From: Actinomycetota bacterium
GTDB lineage: Bacteria; Actinomycetota; Actinomycetes; Actinomycetales; Microbacteriaceae
Length of the DNA stretch: 64,000 nucleotides
Assembly: GCA_020160915.1 (NCBI GenBank)
Contig: JAIUPK010000001.1
Span: 589,645 to 653,644 of the forward strand
Direction of reading: 5' to 3'
This document shows positions 53,568 to 63,733 of this stretch, piece after piece. Both the position numbers and the translations under genes were made by a program. Position 1 is the first letter of the stretch; every line of letters begins with the position of its first letter. The notes beneath the pieces were generated by a model. The model was not told the origin of the DNA and searched no databases. It saw only the letters and a list, made by a program, of their open reading frames with translations.

Positions 53568-54886
53568 TGCCCGGGCGATCGGTCGGAGCCGCCACCGGCG
53601 GCGACACGTACATCGCGACCAGCGGCAACGGCGGCTACGGCGTCGACCACTACGAGCTGGAGTTGCGGTACCGGCCCGTCACCAACCGCCTCGACGGCGT
53701 CGCGACGATCACGGCGACCAGCACTCAGGTGCTCGAGCGATTCAGCCTCGACCTGTCCCGCCTTCGGGTCAGTCGACTGCGTATCGACGGCCAGCGCGGC
53801 ACCCGCTTCACCCAGACGACCCACAAGCTCACCGTCACGCCCGCTCGGGCGATCCCCGCCGGCGCCGAGTTCACCATAGTCATCGACTACGGCGGTGCCC
53901 CGACCACCCGCACCAGCCGGTGGGGTCCTGTCGGCTGGGAGGAACTGGCGGACGGTGTCCTGGTGGCCGCCCAACCTTCGGGAGCGCCGACCTGGTACCC
54001 CTGCAACGATGTCGTCTCCGACAAGGCGAGTTATCGCATCCGGATGACGATCGACCCTGCCTACACCGTCGTGTGCAACGGTGCGCTGATCGAGCACCGC
54101 ACCGTCGCCGGTCAGGGCGTCTGGACCTTCGACCAGCCCGAGCCCACGGCGACGTACCTCGCGACCGTGCAGATCGGCCGGTACGCAACGGCGAAGCGGG
54201 ACTGGGATTCGGTTCCCGGCACCATCGTGTACCCGGCCCCGATCGAGGCCGGCGTGTTCTCCGACTTCGGCAAACTCCCCGAGATGATGGCCCTGTTCCA
54301 GCGGCTGTTCGGGCCTTATCCGTTCGCCGGCTACACCGTCGTCGTGACCCCGGATGTGCTGGAGATCCCCCTCGAGGCTCAGGGCCTCGCGATCTTCGGG
54401 TCCAATCACGCCGCGGGCGACGCTGGCTGGGAACGGCTGGTCGCCCACGAGCTGGCCCACCAGTGGTTCGGCAACAGCGTCGGCGTGGCGGCGTGGAAGC
54501 ACATCTGGCTCAACGAGGGCTTCGCCTGCTACGCCGAGTGGCTCTGGTCGGAGCAGAACGGGGGCATGTCGGCCGATGGCCTCGCCCGACAGTTCCGTCG
54601 CGATCTGAGCGGGCGGGCTCTCGACATCACCGTCGGCGACCCCGGGCCCACCCTCATGTTCGACGACCGCGTCTACAAGCGCGGCGCCCTCACCCTGCAC
54701 GCCCTTCGGCGCACGATCGGCGACGAGCCGTTCTTCGACCTGCTGCGCAGCTGGGCGCTGACGCATCGATTCGGCACAGTGACCACCGACGACTTCCGAA
54801 CGCTGGCGGCGACGTTCTCCGACAGGCCGCTCGACCGGCTGTTCGAGGGCTGGCTGTTCTCGACCGCCCTCCCCCGACTCCCCTAG
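53567..54886 (+). CDS. M1-family zinc metallopeptidase
   Basis: The 439-residue cytoplasmic-type protein has the zinc motif HELAHQ (294-299) with E317 in WLNEGFACYAEWL, giving HExxH-x18-E. The usual GAMEN is replaced by EAQGLAIFG just upstream. It is shorter than the roughly 850-residue aminopeptidase N type, lacking the C-terminal domain. Its first base is the last of the synthetase stop (TGATG), so they are cotranslated. In Pls-type clusters a peptidase may trim or degrade the cationic peptide product; this function is inferred from context. Confidence 0.9.
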   Translation: MPGRSVGAATGGDTYIATSGNGGYGVDHYELELRYRPVTNRLDGVATITATSTQVLERFSLDLSRLRVSRLRIDGQRGTRFTQTTHKLTVTPARAIPAGAEFTIVIDYGGAPTTRTSRWGPVGWEELADGVLVAAQPSGAPTWYPCNDVVSDKASYRIRMTIDPAYTVVCNGALIEHRTVAGQGVWTFDQPEPTATYLATVQIGRYATAKRDWDSVPGTIVYPAPIEAGVFSDFGKLPEMMALFQRLFGPYPFAGYTVVVTPDVLEIPLEAQGLAIFGSNHAAGDAGWERLVAHELAHQWFGNSVGVAAWKHIWLNEGFACYAEWLWSEQNGGMSADGLARQFRRDLSGRALDITVGDPGPTLMFDDRVYKRGALTLHALRRTIGDEPFFDLLRSWALTHRFGTVTTDDFRTLAATFSDRPLDRLFEGWLFSTALPRLP

Positions 54887-55404
54887 AGTCGCGTGGCGAC
54901 CGACACCACGAGGTCGGCGTCGACGTCGGGCTGGCTCAGCAGATAGCGCTGCGGGCTTGCCCCGATGGATGCCTCGACCCGCCCGTCGCGCTCGTCGACA
55001 ACGACCGACGCAGGATCCACCCGCAAGCCCCTGCCGTCCGCCTTCAGCACCGCCTCGACTCGTGTCCAGTGCAGCAGGCTCGCCTCGCCGGTCAGCGTGG
55101 CGATGGCGGCGACCGCCGCCGGTGGGGTGGCCGCCTCCTCGACATCAACGCCGACCGGGGCATCCCACGATGCGACCGCGACTGTGGCAGTCGCCGAATG
55201 GGATAGCCCGATGTGCAGCTCTGACCCCTCGACGAACGGTCGGCCGTGCGGTCCGCCGCAGTCCGGGCACGTCGCTGTGATCTGCACGGTTGCGACAGGT
55301 TCGCCCGTCATGTCGGACACCAACTCGCGGATCAGTTCGCGGCCGAGCGCAAATTGGTCGACCGCGGTGTCGTGGCGCGCGGTGCGCAGTTGGTAGGTGG
55401 CCAC
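54883..55404 (-). CDS. 4'-Phosphopantetheinyl transferase
   Basis: The 173-residue protein has the Sfp-type motifs: HGRPFVEGSELHIGLSHSA, VGVDVEEA (Mg-binding Asp and Glu), and HWTRVEAVLKADGRGL (WxxxEAxxK). It would load the carrier domain of the synthetase next door with phosphopantetheine. The start is GTG after GGGAGG. Two cysteines (CPDCGG) near residue 55 could bind zinc. The gene is convergent with, and overlaps by 4 bp, the M1 gene. It is somewhat shorter than Sfp (224 residues). Confidence 0.86.
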   Translation of the reverse strand: MATYQLRTARHDTAVDQFALGRELIRELVSDMTGEPVATVQITATCPDCGGPHGRPFVEGSELHIGLSHSATATVAVASWDAPVGVDVEEAATPPAAVAAIATLTGEASLLHWTRVEAVLKADGRGLRVDPASVVVDERDGRVEASIGASPQRYLLSQPDVDADLVVSVATRL

Positions 55405-55532
55405 GCTCGATCCTCCCATCCGACCGCACACTGGCACTGCGGAAACCGCCCGAGGGGGAGCAGAATGGGCGCGACCGCAACCGCGGCGCTGGGCTGGCCT
55501 TCTGCCGCACGTCGTGGCAGCGAGAGGAAGCA

Positions 55533-55925
55533 ATGACCGACACAGGAACCAAGGACGACCCCTGGGAGCTGGTGACCGCCCCCGGCAGCTCCAACTACAC
55601 CATGTACATCGAGGGCGACGAGCTCGTGTGCCAGGTCGGCTCGACGACGCTCAAGTACCAGGCTCGCGCGATCGAGGATCTGACCGCGTGGCTCAAGGAG
55701 CAGGGCGACTGGGTTCAGCTCGGCGCGGCCGACGAGACCAAGCCCGCGGCCGACGGCACCGTCGAGGCGTGGGGTCGCGACGAGTCGAACCCGGTGGGCG
55801 GGTGGTACGGCCTGCGCAAGGGCTACCGCGGTCGGTTCGGGATGTACCTGCCCCCGCTGCTCGAGAAGCTCGGGCTCGTCGAACTCACCCACGACGCGCG
55901 CAACAACTCGGTGCGCGCTCTGTAG
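55533..55925 (+). CDS. Conserved actinobacterial protein of unknown function
   Basis: The 130-residue soluble protein (KDDPWELVTAPGSSNYTMYIEGDELVCQVGSTTLKYQARAIEDLTAWLKEQGDWVQLG, then NPVGGWYGLRKGYRGRFGMYLPPLLEKLGLVELTHDARNNSVRAL) looks like a small alpha/beta domain. I cannot name a family. The ATG at 55533 has AGAGGAAG upstream. The gene ends before a strong bidirectional terminator. It is divergent from the PPTase gene, so it could share its promoter region. Confidence 0.77.
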   Translation: MTDTGTKDDPWELVTAPGSSNYTMYIEGDELVCQVGSTTLKYQARAIEDLTAWLKEQGDWVQLGAADETKPAADGTVEAWGRDESNPVGGWYGLRKGYRGRFGMYLPPLLEKLGLVELTHDARNNSVRAL

Positions 55926-55950
55926 GTCGTGCACCCGAGCAGCCGCAGAA

Positions 55951-55990
55951 ACGACGACGGGGGCGACCCGCAGGCCGCCCCCGTCGTCGT
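55951..55990. terminator. Bidirectional hairpin terminator
   Basis: ACGACGACGGGGGCG (55951-55965) pairs perfectly with CGCCCCCGTCGTCGT (55976-55990) between two convergent genes. There is no T-run. Confidence 0.6.
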
Positions 55991-55998
55991 GTGGTGTC

Positions 55999-56925
55999 CT
56001 AGCCCGCCGGGGTGGCCGAGGGGGTCGGAGTCGGGGTCGAGGTCGAGCTGTTGTTGAAGTCCGACCCGGCCGCCTGCAGTACGAAGGCCTGGAACGAGGC
56101 GAGGTCGTTGACCGCTCCCTCGTACTTGAGTCCGTTCACGATGACGGTCGGGGTGCCGGTGACCTTGTCGACGTTCGAGTTCGGGATCGGCCCATTCAGC
56201 GCACGTGCGGTCGCAGCGGTCGCCCAAGCCTTGAAGGACTGGTTCTTGATACAGCTCGCGATCTTGTCAGCGTTCTCCACCTTGGCTGAGACGGTCAGAG
56301 CGATGATCTCCTCATCGGTCAGACCGGTCGTATTCTCGGCGGGCTGGTTGGCGAACAGCTGGTTGTGGAAGTCGTAGAACTGGTTGGGCGACATGTCGGC
56401 CACGCACGCGGCGGCATTCACTGCGCGAGTGGAGTACTTGGTGCCCTGCGACAGTCGGTCGAGGATCGCGATGGGGTGGATCTCGACCGTGGTGCCGCCG
56501 TTCTCGAGCAGGCTCGAGATGTACTCACCGTTGGTCGCCTCGAACTGGCCGCAGATGGGGCACAGGTAGTCGACGTACATCTGGATGTCGAGAACACCGG
56601 ATGCCTCGTCGCGCACGTTCGGCACCGGGTCCTCGCCGGGCTTCAGCCCCGGCGTCTCGGTGGCGATGGCGCCCTGGCTCAGCTGGATGCCGTCGCTGGC
56701 CATGTTGCGCGGCCCGGGTCCGGCCGGCTTGATGGAGTTGACGACGACCAGCGCGATGATGGCGACGATGGCGAGGCTGGCCAGAATGATGCTGCCCTGA
56801 AGGATGAGCTTGGTGCGCCGATCCTTCTTCTTCTGCTCTTCGCGCAGGATGCGCGCCTTCTCTCGCGCGGCTTCGCGCTTCTCGTTCTTGCTGAGACGGC
56901 TGTCGCCGGAAGTGCCGTAGCTCAA
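55999..56925 (-). CDS. DsbA-like thioredoxin-fold membrane protein
   Basis: The 308-residue protein has a basic cytoplasmic region (SKNEKREAAREKARILREEQKKKDRRTK), one TM helix (about 42-64, ILASLAIVAIIALVVV), and an extracytoplasmic DsbA/DsbG-like domain. The redox motif is CPIC (YLCPICGQFEA, near 125); PTVIVNG has the cis-proline region. Two further Cys pairs are present. It likely makes or shuffles disulfides in exported proteins. The tail is a Thr/Pro linker. I chose the TTG at 56925 (MSYGTSGDSRLS) behind GAGG; longer frames exist upstream without a ribosome-binding site. Confidence 0.85.
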   Translation of the reverse strand: MSYGTSGDSRLSKNEKREAAREKARILREEQKKKDRRTKLILQGSIILASLAIVAIIALVVVNSIKPAGPGPRNMASDGIQLSQGAIATETPGLKPGEDPVPNVRDEASGVLDIQMYVDYLCPICGQFEATNGEYISSLLENGGTTVEIHPIAILDRLSQGTKYSTRAVNAAACVADMSPNQFYDFHNQLFANQPAENTTGLTDEEIIALTVSAKVENADKIASCIKNQSFKAWATAATARALNGPIPNSNVDKVTGTPTVIVNGLKYEGAVNDLASFQAFVLQAAGSDFNNSSTSTPTPTPSATPAG

Positions 56926-57015
56926 TCGGACCTCATTCAGGGGGTTCGGGATGCTGTGAGCGCGAAGATGAGCGCGCCTGACGAATTGTACGAGCGATAT
57001 CTGGGAAATACCCAA

Positions 57016-57046
57016 CCGCGCGCTGAGTGCGCGCGGGTGTTTTCTT
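57016..57046 (+). terminator. Terminator-like hairpin in the msmX/ugpC upstream region
   Basis: CCGCGCGC - TGAGT - GCGCGCGG is followed by GTGTTTTCTT. It lies 120 bp before the ATPase gene with no plus-strand gene upstream, so it may belong to a small RNA or act as an attenuator. Apart from this and the ribosome-binding site AAGGAG, nothing else is visible in 56926-57166. Confidence 0.5.
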
Positions 57047-57166
57047 GGGTGAGCGGAGCGGGGTCACCCGGATGAGTGTCATAATCGACGGTGGTGCCCT
57101 CGGGTGCCACTTCCATTCACTACGGATCGTCCGGCACGTACCTGCCGGTGAAGGAGTAATACAGTC

Positions 57167-58267
<1,101 letters not shown>

Positions 58268-58282
58268 TTCAGATCCACCGCC

Positions 58283-58317
58283 GGTCGAGTAGCCGCGAGA
58301 GCGGCGTATCGAGACCC
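58283..58317. repeat. GGTCGAGTAG-type palindromic repeat
   Basis: GGTCGAGTAG - CCGCGAGAGCGG - CGTATCGAGACCC. A subtype with C/G changes, 16 bp after the ugpC stop. It forms an inverted pair with 58324-58358 and may act as the terminator. Confidence 0.65.
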
Positions 58318-58323
58318 TCCCAC

Positions 58324-58358
58324 GGGATCTCGATACGCGCTCCGCGCTACTCGATCGG
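58324..58358. repeat. GGTCGAGTAG-type palindromic repeat, inverse
   Basis: GGGATCTCGATACGCGCTCC then GCGCTACTCGATC. It mirrors 58283-58317, so the two units can pair into a large hairpin. Confidence 0.65.
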
Positions 58359-58378
58359 CAGTTAAAGGGGCACACCAC

Positions 58379-59668
58379 ATGAGCGGTTCACTCAACATCA
58401 CGGCGGCCACGGTCGACCCCGCCCTGCTCGACCTTCCGTGGAACCTGCCTCTGGAGATCTGGCCCGAGGATTCGATCGCAGCGCTGCCCAAGGGCATCTC
58501 GCGCCACATCGTGCGGTTCGCGAACCTCAGTGGCTACGTGGTGGCCATCAAGGAGACATCCGCCGAACTGGCCAAGCGCGAGTACGAGATGCTGCGCACG
58601 CTGCAGCGCATGGATATCCCGTGTGTTGAGCCGGTCGCTGTGATCACCAACCGCACGTCGGAGACCGGCGAGATTCTCGAGTCGGTGCTCGTCACTCGAC
58701 ATCTGCGGTTCTCGCTCCCCTACCGCGCCCTGTACTCGTCGGGACTGCGCCCTGAGACGGCGACCCGCCTCGTCGATGCCCTCGCCGTGCTGCTCGTGCG
58801 CCTGCACATCATCGGGTTCTTCTGGGGTGACGTGTCGCTGTCGAACACTCTCTTCCGTCGGGATGCCGGCGCCTTCGCCGCCTACCTCGTCGATGCCGAG
58901 ACAGGGCAGCTGTACGACGGTCTCTCCAACGGTCAGCGCGAGAACGACCTCGAGATCGGCCGCGTCAACATCGCGGGCGAGCTGCTCGACCTGCAGGCCG
59001 GGGGTCGTCTCGACGAATCCATCGACCCCGTCGAGATCAGCAACGGCATCGTCGCCAAGTACCGCACGCTGTGGAAGGAACTGACCGCAACTGAGGAGTT
59101 CGACCAGTCCGAGCGGTGGCGCATCAACAGTCGCGTCGAGCGTCTCAACGACCTCGGTTTCGACATCGAGGAGTTGGCGATCAAGACGGATGAGACGGGC
59201 ACCCAGGTGCGCATCCAACCGAAGGTCGTCGACGCCGGCCACCACTCCCGCCGCCTGCTGCGTCTGACCGGACTCGACGCCCAGGAGAACCAGGCCCGCC
59301 GCCTCCTCAACGATCTGGACTCCTACCGGGCCGCCTTCGGCAAGGAGGACATCGATGAGGAGGTCGTCGCTCACGAGTGGACCGCCAGGGTCTTCGAGCC
59401 GGTCATCAGGGCGATCCCGCGGGAGCTTCGCGGCAAGCTGGAGCCCGCGGAGATCTTCCACCAACTGCTCGATCACCGCTGGTACCTCTCGCAGAACGAG
59501 GGACGGGACGTCCCCCTCGCCGAGGCGGTCTCGAGCTACATCGACACGGTGCTGCGTCACCGGCGCGACGAGGCGACGATGATCAACCCTCCGACCGGAA
59601 CCTTCACGGCGCCCATCTCCCTTCTGGACGCTGACGACACCGACGACGACTGGCGCAGCAAGGTCTAG
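58379..59668 (+). CDS. DUF4032 protein with Kdo/WaaP-type kinase fold
   Basis: The 429-residue protein has a kinase-like N-terminal half: SGYVVAIKETSAELAKREYEML (lysine strand and Glu helix), LVRLHIIGFFWGDVSLSNTLFRRDAGAFAAYLVDAETGQ (catalytic-loop equivalent D...N and metal-site D). The C-terminal half is DUF4032 (EFDQSERWRINSRVERLNDLGFDIEELAIKTD, HEWTARVFEPVIRAIP). A kinase-like activity is inferred from these motifs. The last gene before the MMPL gene, which begins 5 bp after its stop. Confidence 0.87.
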   Translation: MSGSLNITAATVDPALLDLPWNLPLEIWPEDSIAALPKGISRHIVRFANLSGYVVAIKETSAELAKREYEMLRTLQRMDIPCVEPVAVITNRTSETGEILESVLVTRHLRFSLPYRALYSSGLRPETATRLVDALAVLLVRLHIIGFFWGDVSLSNTLFRRDAGAFAAYLVDAETGQLYDGLSNGQRENDLEIGRVNIAGELLDLQAGGRLDESIDPVEISNGIVAKYRTLWKELTATEEFDQSERWRINSRVERLNDLGFDIEELAIKTDETGTQVRIQPKVVDAGHHSRRLLRLTGLDAQENQARRLLNDLDSYRAAFGKEDIDEEVVAHEWTARVFEPVIRAIPRELRGKLEPAEIFHQLLDHRWYLSQNEGRDVPLAEAVSSYIDTVLRHRRDEATMINPPTGTFTAPISLLDADDTDDDWRSKV

Positions 59669-59673
59669 GCGCG

Positions 59674-61920
59674 GTGGGGGCGCAGGAGTCGGGCGAGCCC
59701 GGCGTGCTGGGGAGGATCGCGGCATCCCTCGGTCGTCGACCGTGGCTGGGGCTGGTGGTGTGGGCCGTGCTCGTCGGCGGTGCTGCGGCAGCCGCGCTGG
59801 GCGGCATCACCGGTGAGACCCTCTTCGAGCGACTCGTGAGTGGTGCACCCACGGCGACGAGCGAGAGCTCGCGGGCCGATGACAAACTGACGAGCACGGC
59901 CTCCAGCGCGAAGTCCCAGACGGTGACTCTGCTGGTGCACGGCGTCGACCTGACGGATCCCGCCGTCACAGCGATCGGGCCCGATCTCGTGAGCTCGCTC
60001 GGCAGTGACACGGTCACCATCGTTGATCCGCTGTCGATCCCCACCGCTCCCGACGGGAGTCGCCTGCCGGCGGTGGCTCCGCTCTTCGCCGAGGATGGCC
60101 GAGGAGTGCTGTTCACCGTGAAGGTCTCCGGGGTTGGCGACGCCGACCCGGACGCCGCCGAGGTCGACCACGTCGTCTCGGTGCTGAAGGACACCCGGGA
60201 CATCCTGCGCACCGACCTCCCCGACGCGACAGTCGAGGTGGGCTCCACTCAGCTGCTGGTCGACTCGATCGTCGCCGTGTCGGAGAACGACCTCCAGCGC
60301 GGTGAGGGCGTCGCACTGCCGATAGCCCTGCTTGTGATGCTCGTCGTCTTCGGCGGCTTCATCGCCGCGGGTGTGCCACTGATCGGGGCCATAGCGGCGA
60401 TCATCGGCGCGCTCGGCGCCCTGTTCGGCATCAGCCATCTCATGGACATCGACACGACGGTCATCAACGTGATCACCGCGGTCGGGCTCGGCCTGTCGAT
60501 CGACTACGGCCTGCTGATGGTGAGCCGGTTCCGCGAGGAGTACCGCTCTGCCCTGGCTGGGCATCCGGGGGCAGACCGGCGCACGCTCAAGCTCGGCGCT
60601 ATCGCCCGCACCGCTGACACCGCTGGGCGCACCGTGCTCTACTCCGGCACCACCTTCGCCATCGCGAGCCTCGGGCTGCTCGTGTTCGAGCCGCGCCTGG
60701 TGCGCGCGATCGGGGTGGGTGCGCTCAGCGTCACCGCCATCGCGCTGGCGTCGGCGCTCACGCTCGTACCCGCGCTGCTCGGCATCGCCGGCGATCGGCT
60801 GGTGCGTCCGGGGGCGCTCACGCGGCTTCCGCTGGTGGGCAGGGCAATCACCCGGTTCGGAGATGTCGCGCCCGATGAAGGGGTGTTCTCTCGGCTCACA
60901 CGTCGAGTGCAGAGGCATCCGGCCCTCATCACAGTGCTGTGCGCTCTCGCGCTGCTGGCGCTCGCGAGCCCGGTGCTGAGCCTGCGGCTGGCGAACACGA
61001 GCACCGACGCGCTGCCCGCTTCGTCGGTGCAGAAGGTCTTCGTCACAACCCTGACCACCGAGTTCCCGGATGCCGCGAGCCCCCGCATCGCGCTCGTCAC
61101 CGACACCGAGGCCGACGCCACCACCTGGGCCTCTCAGGTCGAGTCGCTGCCGCGGGTCACCAGCGTCGGAACCCCGACCGAGCTCGGTGAGGGTTGGCGC
61201 ACGATCGTGCGCGTCGACCCGGTCGACGGCATCGACGTGGTGCGGGAGATCCGCGCCGATCGACCCGACTTCCCCGCGTCGGTGACCGGCACGGATGCCC
61301 GCACCCTCGACTTCTCGCAGTCGCTACTCGACCGGGCGCCGTGGGCGATCCTCATCGTCGCGCTCGGCACCATCCTGCTGCTGTTCCTCATGACGGGGTC
61401 GCTGATCGTGCCGCTGAAGGCACTGGTCGCGAGCACCCTGTCGCTCGGTGCGTCGTTCGGCGTGCTCGTCTGGGGATTCCAGTGGGGCAACTTCGCCGGG
61501 CTCATGGGGTTCGACCCGACGGAGGTGCACGGCGTCGACGTGCTCGTACTCGTGCTCACCCTCGCCTTCGGTTTCGGGCTCGCGATGGACTACGAGATGT
61601 TCATCCTGTCGCGCATCAAGGAGCTCGTCGATGCCGGCGTCGAGGGCCGGGAAGCGATCGCGCTCGGCCTGCAGCGCTCCGGTCGCATCATCAGCTCGGC
61701 GGGGCTCATCATCGTCGTCGTGTTCGCGGGATTCGCCACGGGCGATCTCATGGTGATCAAGCAGCTGGGTGTCGCGCTCGCGGTCGCGGTCGTGCTGGAT
61801 GCCACGCTGGTGCGGATGCTGCTCGTGCCCGCGTTCATGACCTGGCAGGAGCGGATCATGTGGTGGGCGCCGCGCTGGATGAAGCGCATCCACTCCCGGT
61901 TCGGGTTACGCGAGGGCTGA
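59674..61920 (+). CDS. MMPL/RND-family transporter
   Basis: The 748-residue membrane protein starts with GTG. It has the RND layout: one N-terminal TM helix, an extracytoplasmic domain (about 50-200), six-helix blocks including VINVITAVGLGLSIDYGLLMVSRFREE (with the proton-pathway Asp-Tyr pair), a second extracytoplasmic loop, and VHGVDVLVLVLTLAFGFGLAMDYEMFILSRIKE in the second half. MMPL proteins export lipids or other hydrophobic compounds. The substrate is unknown. It is probably cotranscribed with the DUF4032 gene. Confidence 0.92.
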   Translation: MGAQESGEPGVLGRIAASLGRRPWLGLVVWAVLVGGAAAAALGGITGETLFERLVSGAPTATSESSRADDKLTSTASSAKSQTVTLLVHGVDLTDPAVTAIGPDLVSSLGSDTVTIVDPLSIPTAPDGSRLPAVAPLFAEDGRGVLFTVKVSGVGDADPDAAEVDHVVSVLKDTRDILRTDLPDATVEVGSTQLLVDSIVAVSENDLQRGEGVALPIALLVMLVVFGGFIAAGVPLIGAIAAIIGALGALFGISHLMDIDTTVINVITAVGLGLSIDYGLLMVSRFREEYRSALAGHPGADRRTLKLGAIARTADTAGRTVLYSGTTFAIASLGLLVFEPRLVRAIGVGALSVTAIALASALTLVPALLGIAGDRLVRPGALTRLPLVGRAITRFGDVAPDEGVFSRLTRRVQRHPALITVLCALALLALASPVLSLRLANTSTDALPASSVQKVFVTTLTTEFPDAASPRIALVTDTEADATTWASQVESLPRVTSVGTPTELGEGWRTIVRVDPVDGIDVVREIRADRPDFPASVTGTDARTLDFSQSLLDRAPWAILIVALGTILLLFLMTGSLIVPLKALVASTLSLGASFGVLVWGFQWGNFAGLMGFDPTEVHGVDVLVLVLTLAFGFGLAMDYEMFILSRIKELVDAGVEGREAIALGLQRSGRIISSAGLIIVVVFAGFATGDLMVIKQLGVALAVAVVLDATLVRMLLVPAFMTWQERIMWWAPRWMKRIHSRFGLREG

Positions 61921-61937
61921 GCCTGTCGCCCCGCACG

Positions 61938-62417
61938 TCAGGCGAGCAAGTCGCCGAGCCCGTGGCCGACGACGTGTTCGAAGATCAGGTTCGTCTCGGT
62001 GTGCGCCACCACCGGATGACCCGCCAGATAGGTCAGAACGAATTGGCGCAGGTCTTCCGCGCTCCTCGCGGCGACGTGTAGCAGGTAGTCGTCCGCCCCG
62101 CCCATGTGAAACAGCGCAAGGACTCCGGGCCAGGTCGGCGCCGCCTGACGAAACGCGTCCACCTCGGTTCGAACGTGCTTGACCAGCTTGACCGCGATCA
62201 GCGCTTGGAGGGTAACCCCGAGCGCGGCCAGGTCGATGTCGGCGTGCGAACCCTTCAGGTAGCCATCGTGCTGAAGGCGGCGCAGGCGCAGTGCGACGGT
62301 GGACTGAGCGATACCCGCCATCGCGGCCAGTTCAGAACCGGTTACGCGCGCGTTCGCCGAGAGCGCCCGCAGGAGGGCCCGGTCTGTTGCATCCAGAGAC
62401 CTCATCGATTCGGCCAC
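61938..62417 (-). CDS. Lrp/AsnC family regulator
   Basis: The 159-residue protein has an AsnC-type HTH (about 8-60: LDATDRALLRALSANARVTGSELAAMAGIAQSTVALRLRRLQHDGYLKG) and a RAM domain (about 70-145: ALIAVKLVKHVRTEVDAF, VLALFHMGGADDYLLHVAARSAEDLRQFV). Amino acids are the usual effectors. It is divergent from a Cys/Met-metabolism PLP enzyme gene, with 91 bp between starts, so control of that gene and itself is likely. Confidence 0.92.
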   Translation of the reverse strand: MAESMRSLDATDRALLRALSANARVTGSELAAMAGIAQSTVALRLRRLQHDGYLKGSHADIDLAALGVTLQALIAVKLVKHVRTEVDAFRQAAPTWPGVLALFHMGGADDYLLHVAARSAEDLRQFVLTYLAGHPVVAHTETNLIFEHVVGHGLGDLLA

Positions 62418-62508
62418 TATCTCGCACTCCCTTCATCAATGTGGTGCATCTGTCGCAGAATCTGCAGAGTTCGTTGACTAGTGTCGCACTTTCGGCTCGA
62501 CTCGACTC

Positions 62509-63699
62509 ATGATGCGCAACGATGCCCACCTCGAAACCCGTGCTGTGCACTCCGGAATGGCAGGTCTCCGAGAGAGCGGTGGCCATGTTCCGCCTATCGA
62601 TCTCTCGACGACCTTCCCGCTCGCGAGCGTCGAGTCCGGCGGGGATGCCTACGAGTCGCTCGCGACCGGGGGCGATCTGCTGCCCGGCCAGACTCCGGTG
62701 TATCAGCGACTGTGGCAGCCCGGGGTGGCTCGATTCGAGGAGGCGCTGGCCGCGCTCGAGAGCGCCGAGGCCGCGGTGGCGTTCTCGACGGGGATGGCCG
62801 CTCTCACGGCCTGTCTTCTCGCGACCGTGACTGCGGGAAAGCCGCACATCGTTGCGCTGCGTCCGCTGTACGGGGGCACGGATCACGTACTCGCGACCGG
62901 GCTGCTCGGCACCACCGTCACGTGGTGCGACGCGGCATCCGTCTCAGAGTCGATTCGTGACGACACCGGCTTCGTGATTCTCGAGAGCCCGGCGAATCCC
63001 ACACTCGAACTCACCGACATCCGACAAGTGGTCGCGGATGCCCGTACCGTGCCCGTTCTCGTCGACAACACATTCGCGACGCCGGTCTTGCAGCGTCCTC
63101 TCGAACTGGGTGCGACCCTCGTGTTGCACAGCGGCACGAAGTACCTCGGCGGACACGGTGACGTCATGGGCGGCGTCGTTGCCACGAGCCACGAGTGGAC
63201 GGTACGCCTTCGTCAGGTGCGCGCGCTCACGGGAGGTCTGCTGCATCCGCTCGCCGCATACCTGCTTCAGCGAGGGCTGCGCACGCTGCCCGTGCGGGTA
63301 CGCGCGCAACAGGAGACGGCCGGCGAACTGGCTCGACGTCTCGTCGGCCATCCGGCAATTGCCCGGGTGCTCTACCCGGGATTGCCCGGGCAGGACCCCG
63401 AGGGACTCATCGGAACGCAAACTGCCGGGGCGGGTGCGCTCATCGCGCTCGACCTCGCCGACGGCTATGCCGCCGCATCCCGCTTCGCCGAATCGTGCGA
63501 GCTCATCACCCACGCCGTGTCGTTGGGAGGCATCGACTCGCTCGTCGAACATCCGGCTTCGCTGACACATCGCCCTGTCGCGGCAGACGCAAAGCCGGGG
63601 GCCGGCGTTGTGCGGTTGTCGATCGGCCTGGAGCACGTCGACGATCTCTACGCGGATATCGTCGCGGCACTCGACCGAGTGGGTTCAACGAGCACGTAG
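62509..63699 (+). CDS. Cys/Met-metabolism PLP enzyme (cystathionine gamma-synthase/methionine gamma-lyase type)
   Basis: The 396-residue enzyme has the family fold: ETRAVHSG at the start, PVYQRLWQPGVARFEEALAALESAEAAVAFSTGMAALTA (PLP phosphate-binding region), LRPLYGGTDHVL, the Schiff-base Lys in LVLHSGTKYLGGHGDVMGG (near 210), VSLGGIDSLVEHPASLTHR, and VVRLSIGLEHVDDLYADI. It could act as cystathionine gamma-synthase or as a gamma-lyase; sequence alone does not decide. The divergent Lrp regulator suggests amino-acid-responsive control. Confidence 0.9.
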   Translation: MMRNDAHLETRAVHSGMAGLRESGGHVPPIDLSTTFPLASVESGGDAYESLATGGDLLPGQTPVYQRLWQPGVARFEEALAALESAEAAVAFSTGMAALTACLLATVTAGKPHIVALRPLYGGTDHVLATGLLGTTVTWCDAASVSESIRDDTGFVILESPANPTLELTDIRQVVADARTVPVLVDNTFATPVLQRPLELGATLVLHSGTKYLGGHGDVMGGVVATSHEWTVRLRQVRALTGGLLHPLAAYLLQRGLRTLPVRVRAQQETAGELARRLVGHPAIARVLYPGLPGQDPEGLIGTQTAGAGALIALDLADGYAAASRFAESCELITHAVSLGGIDSLVEHPASLTHRPVAADAKPGAGVVRLSIGLEHVDDLYADIVAALDRVGSTST

Positions 63700-63733
63700 C
63701 CCGCGCCGCCATCCTGACGGTCCCGATGTGGCG

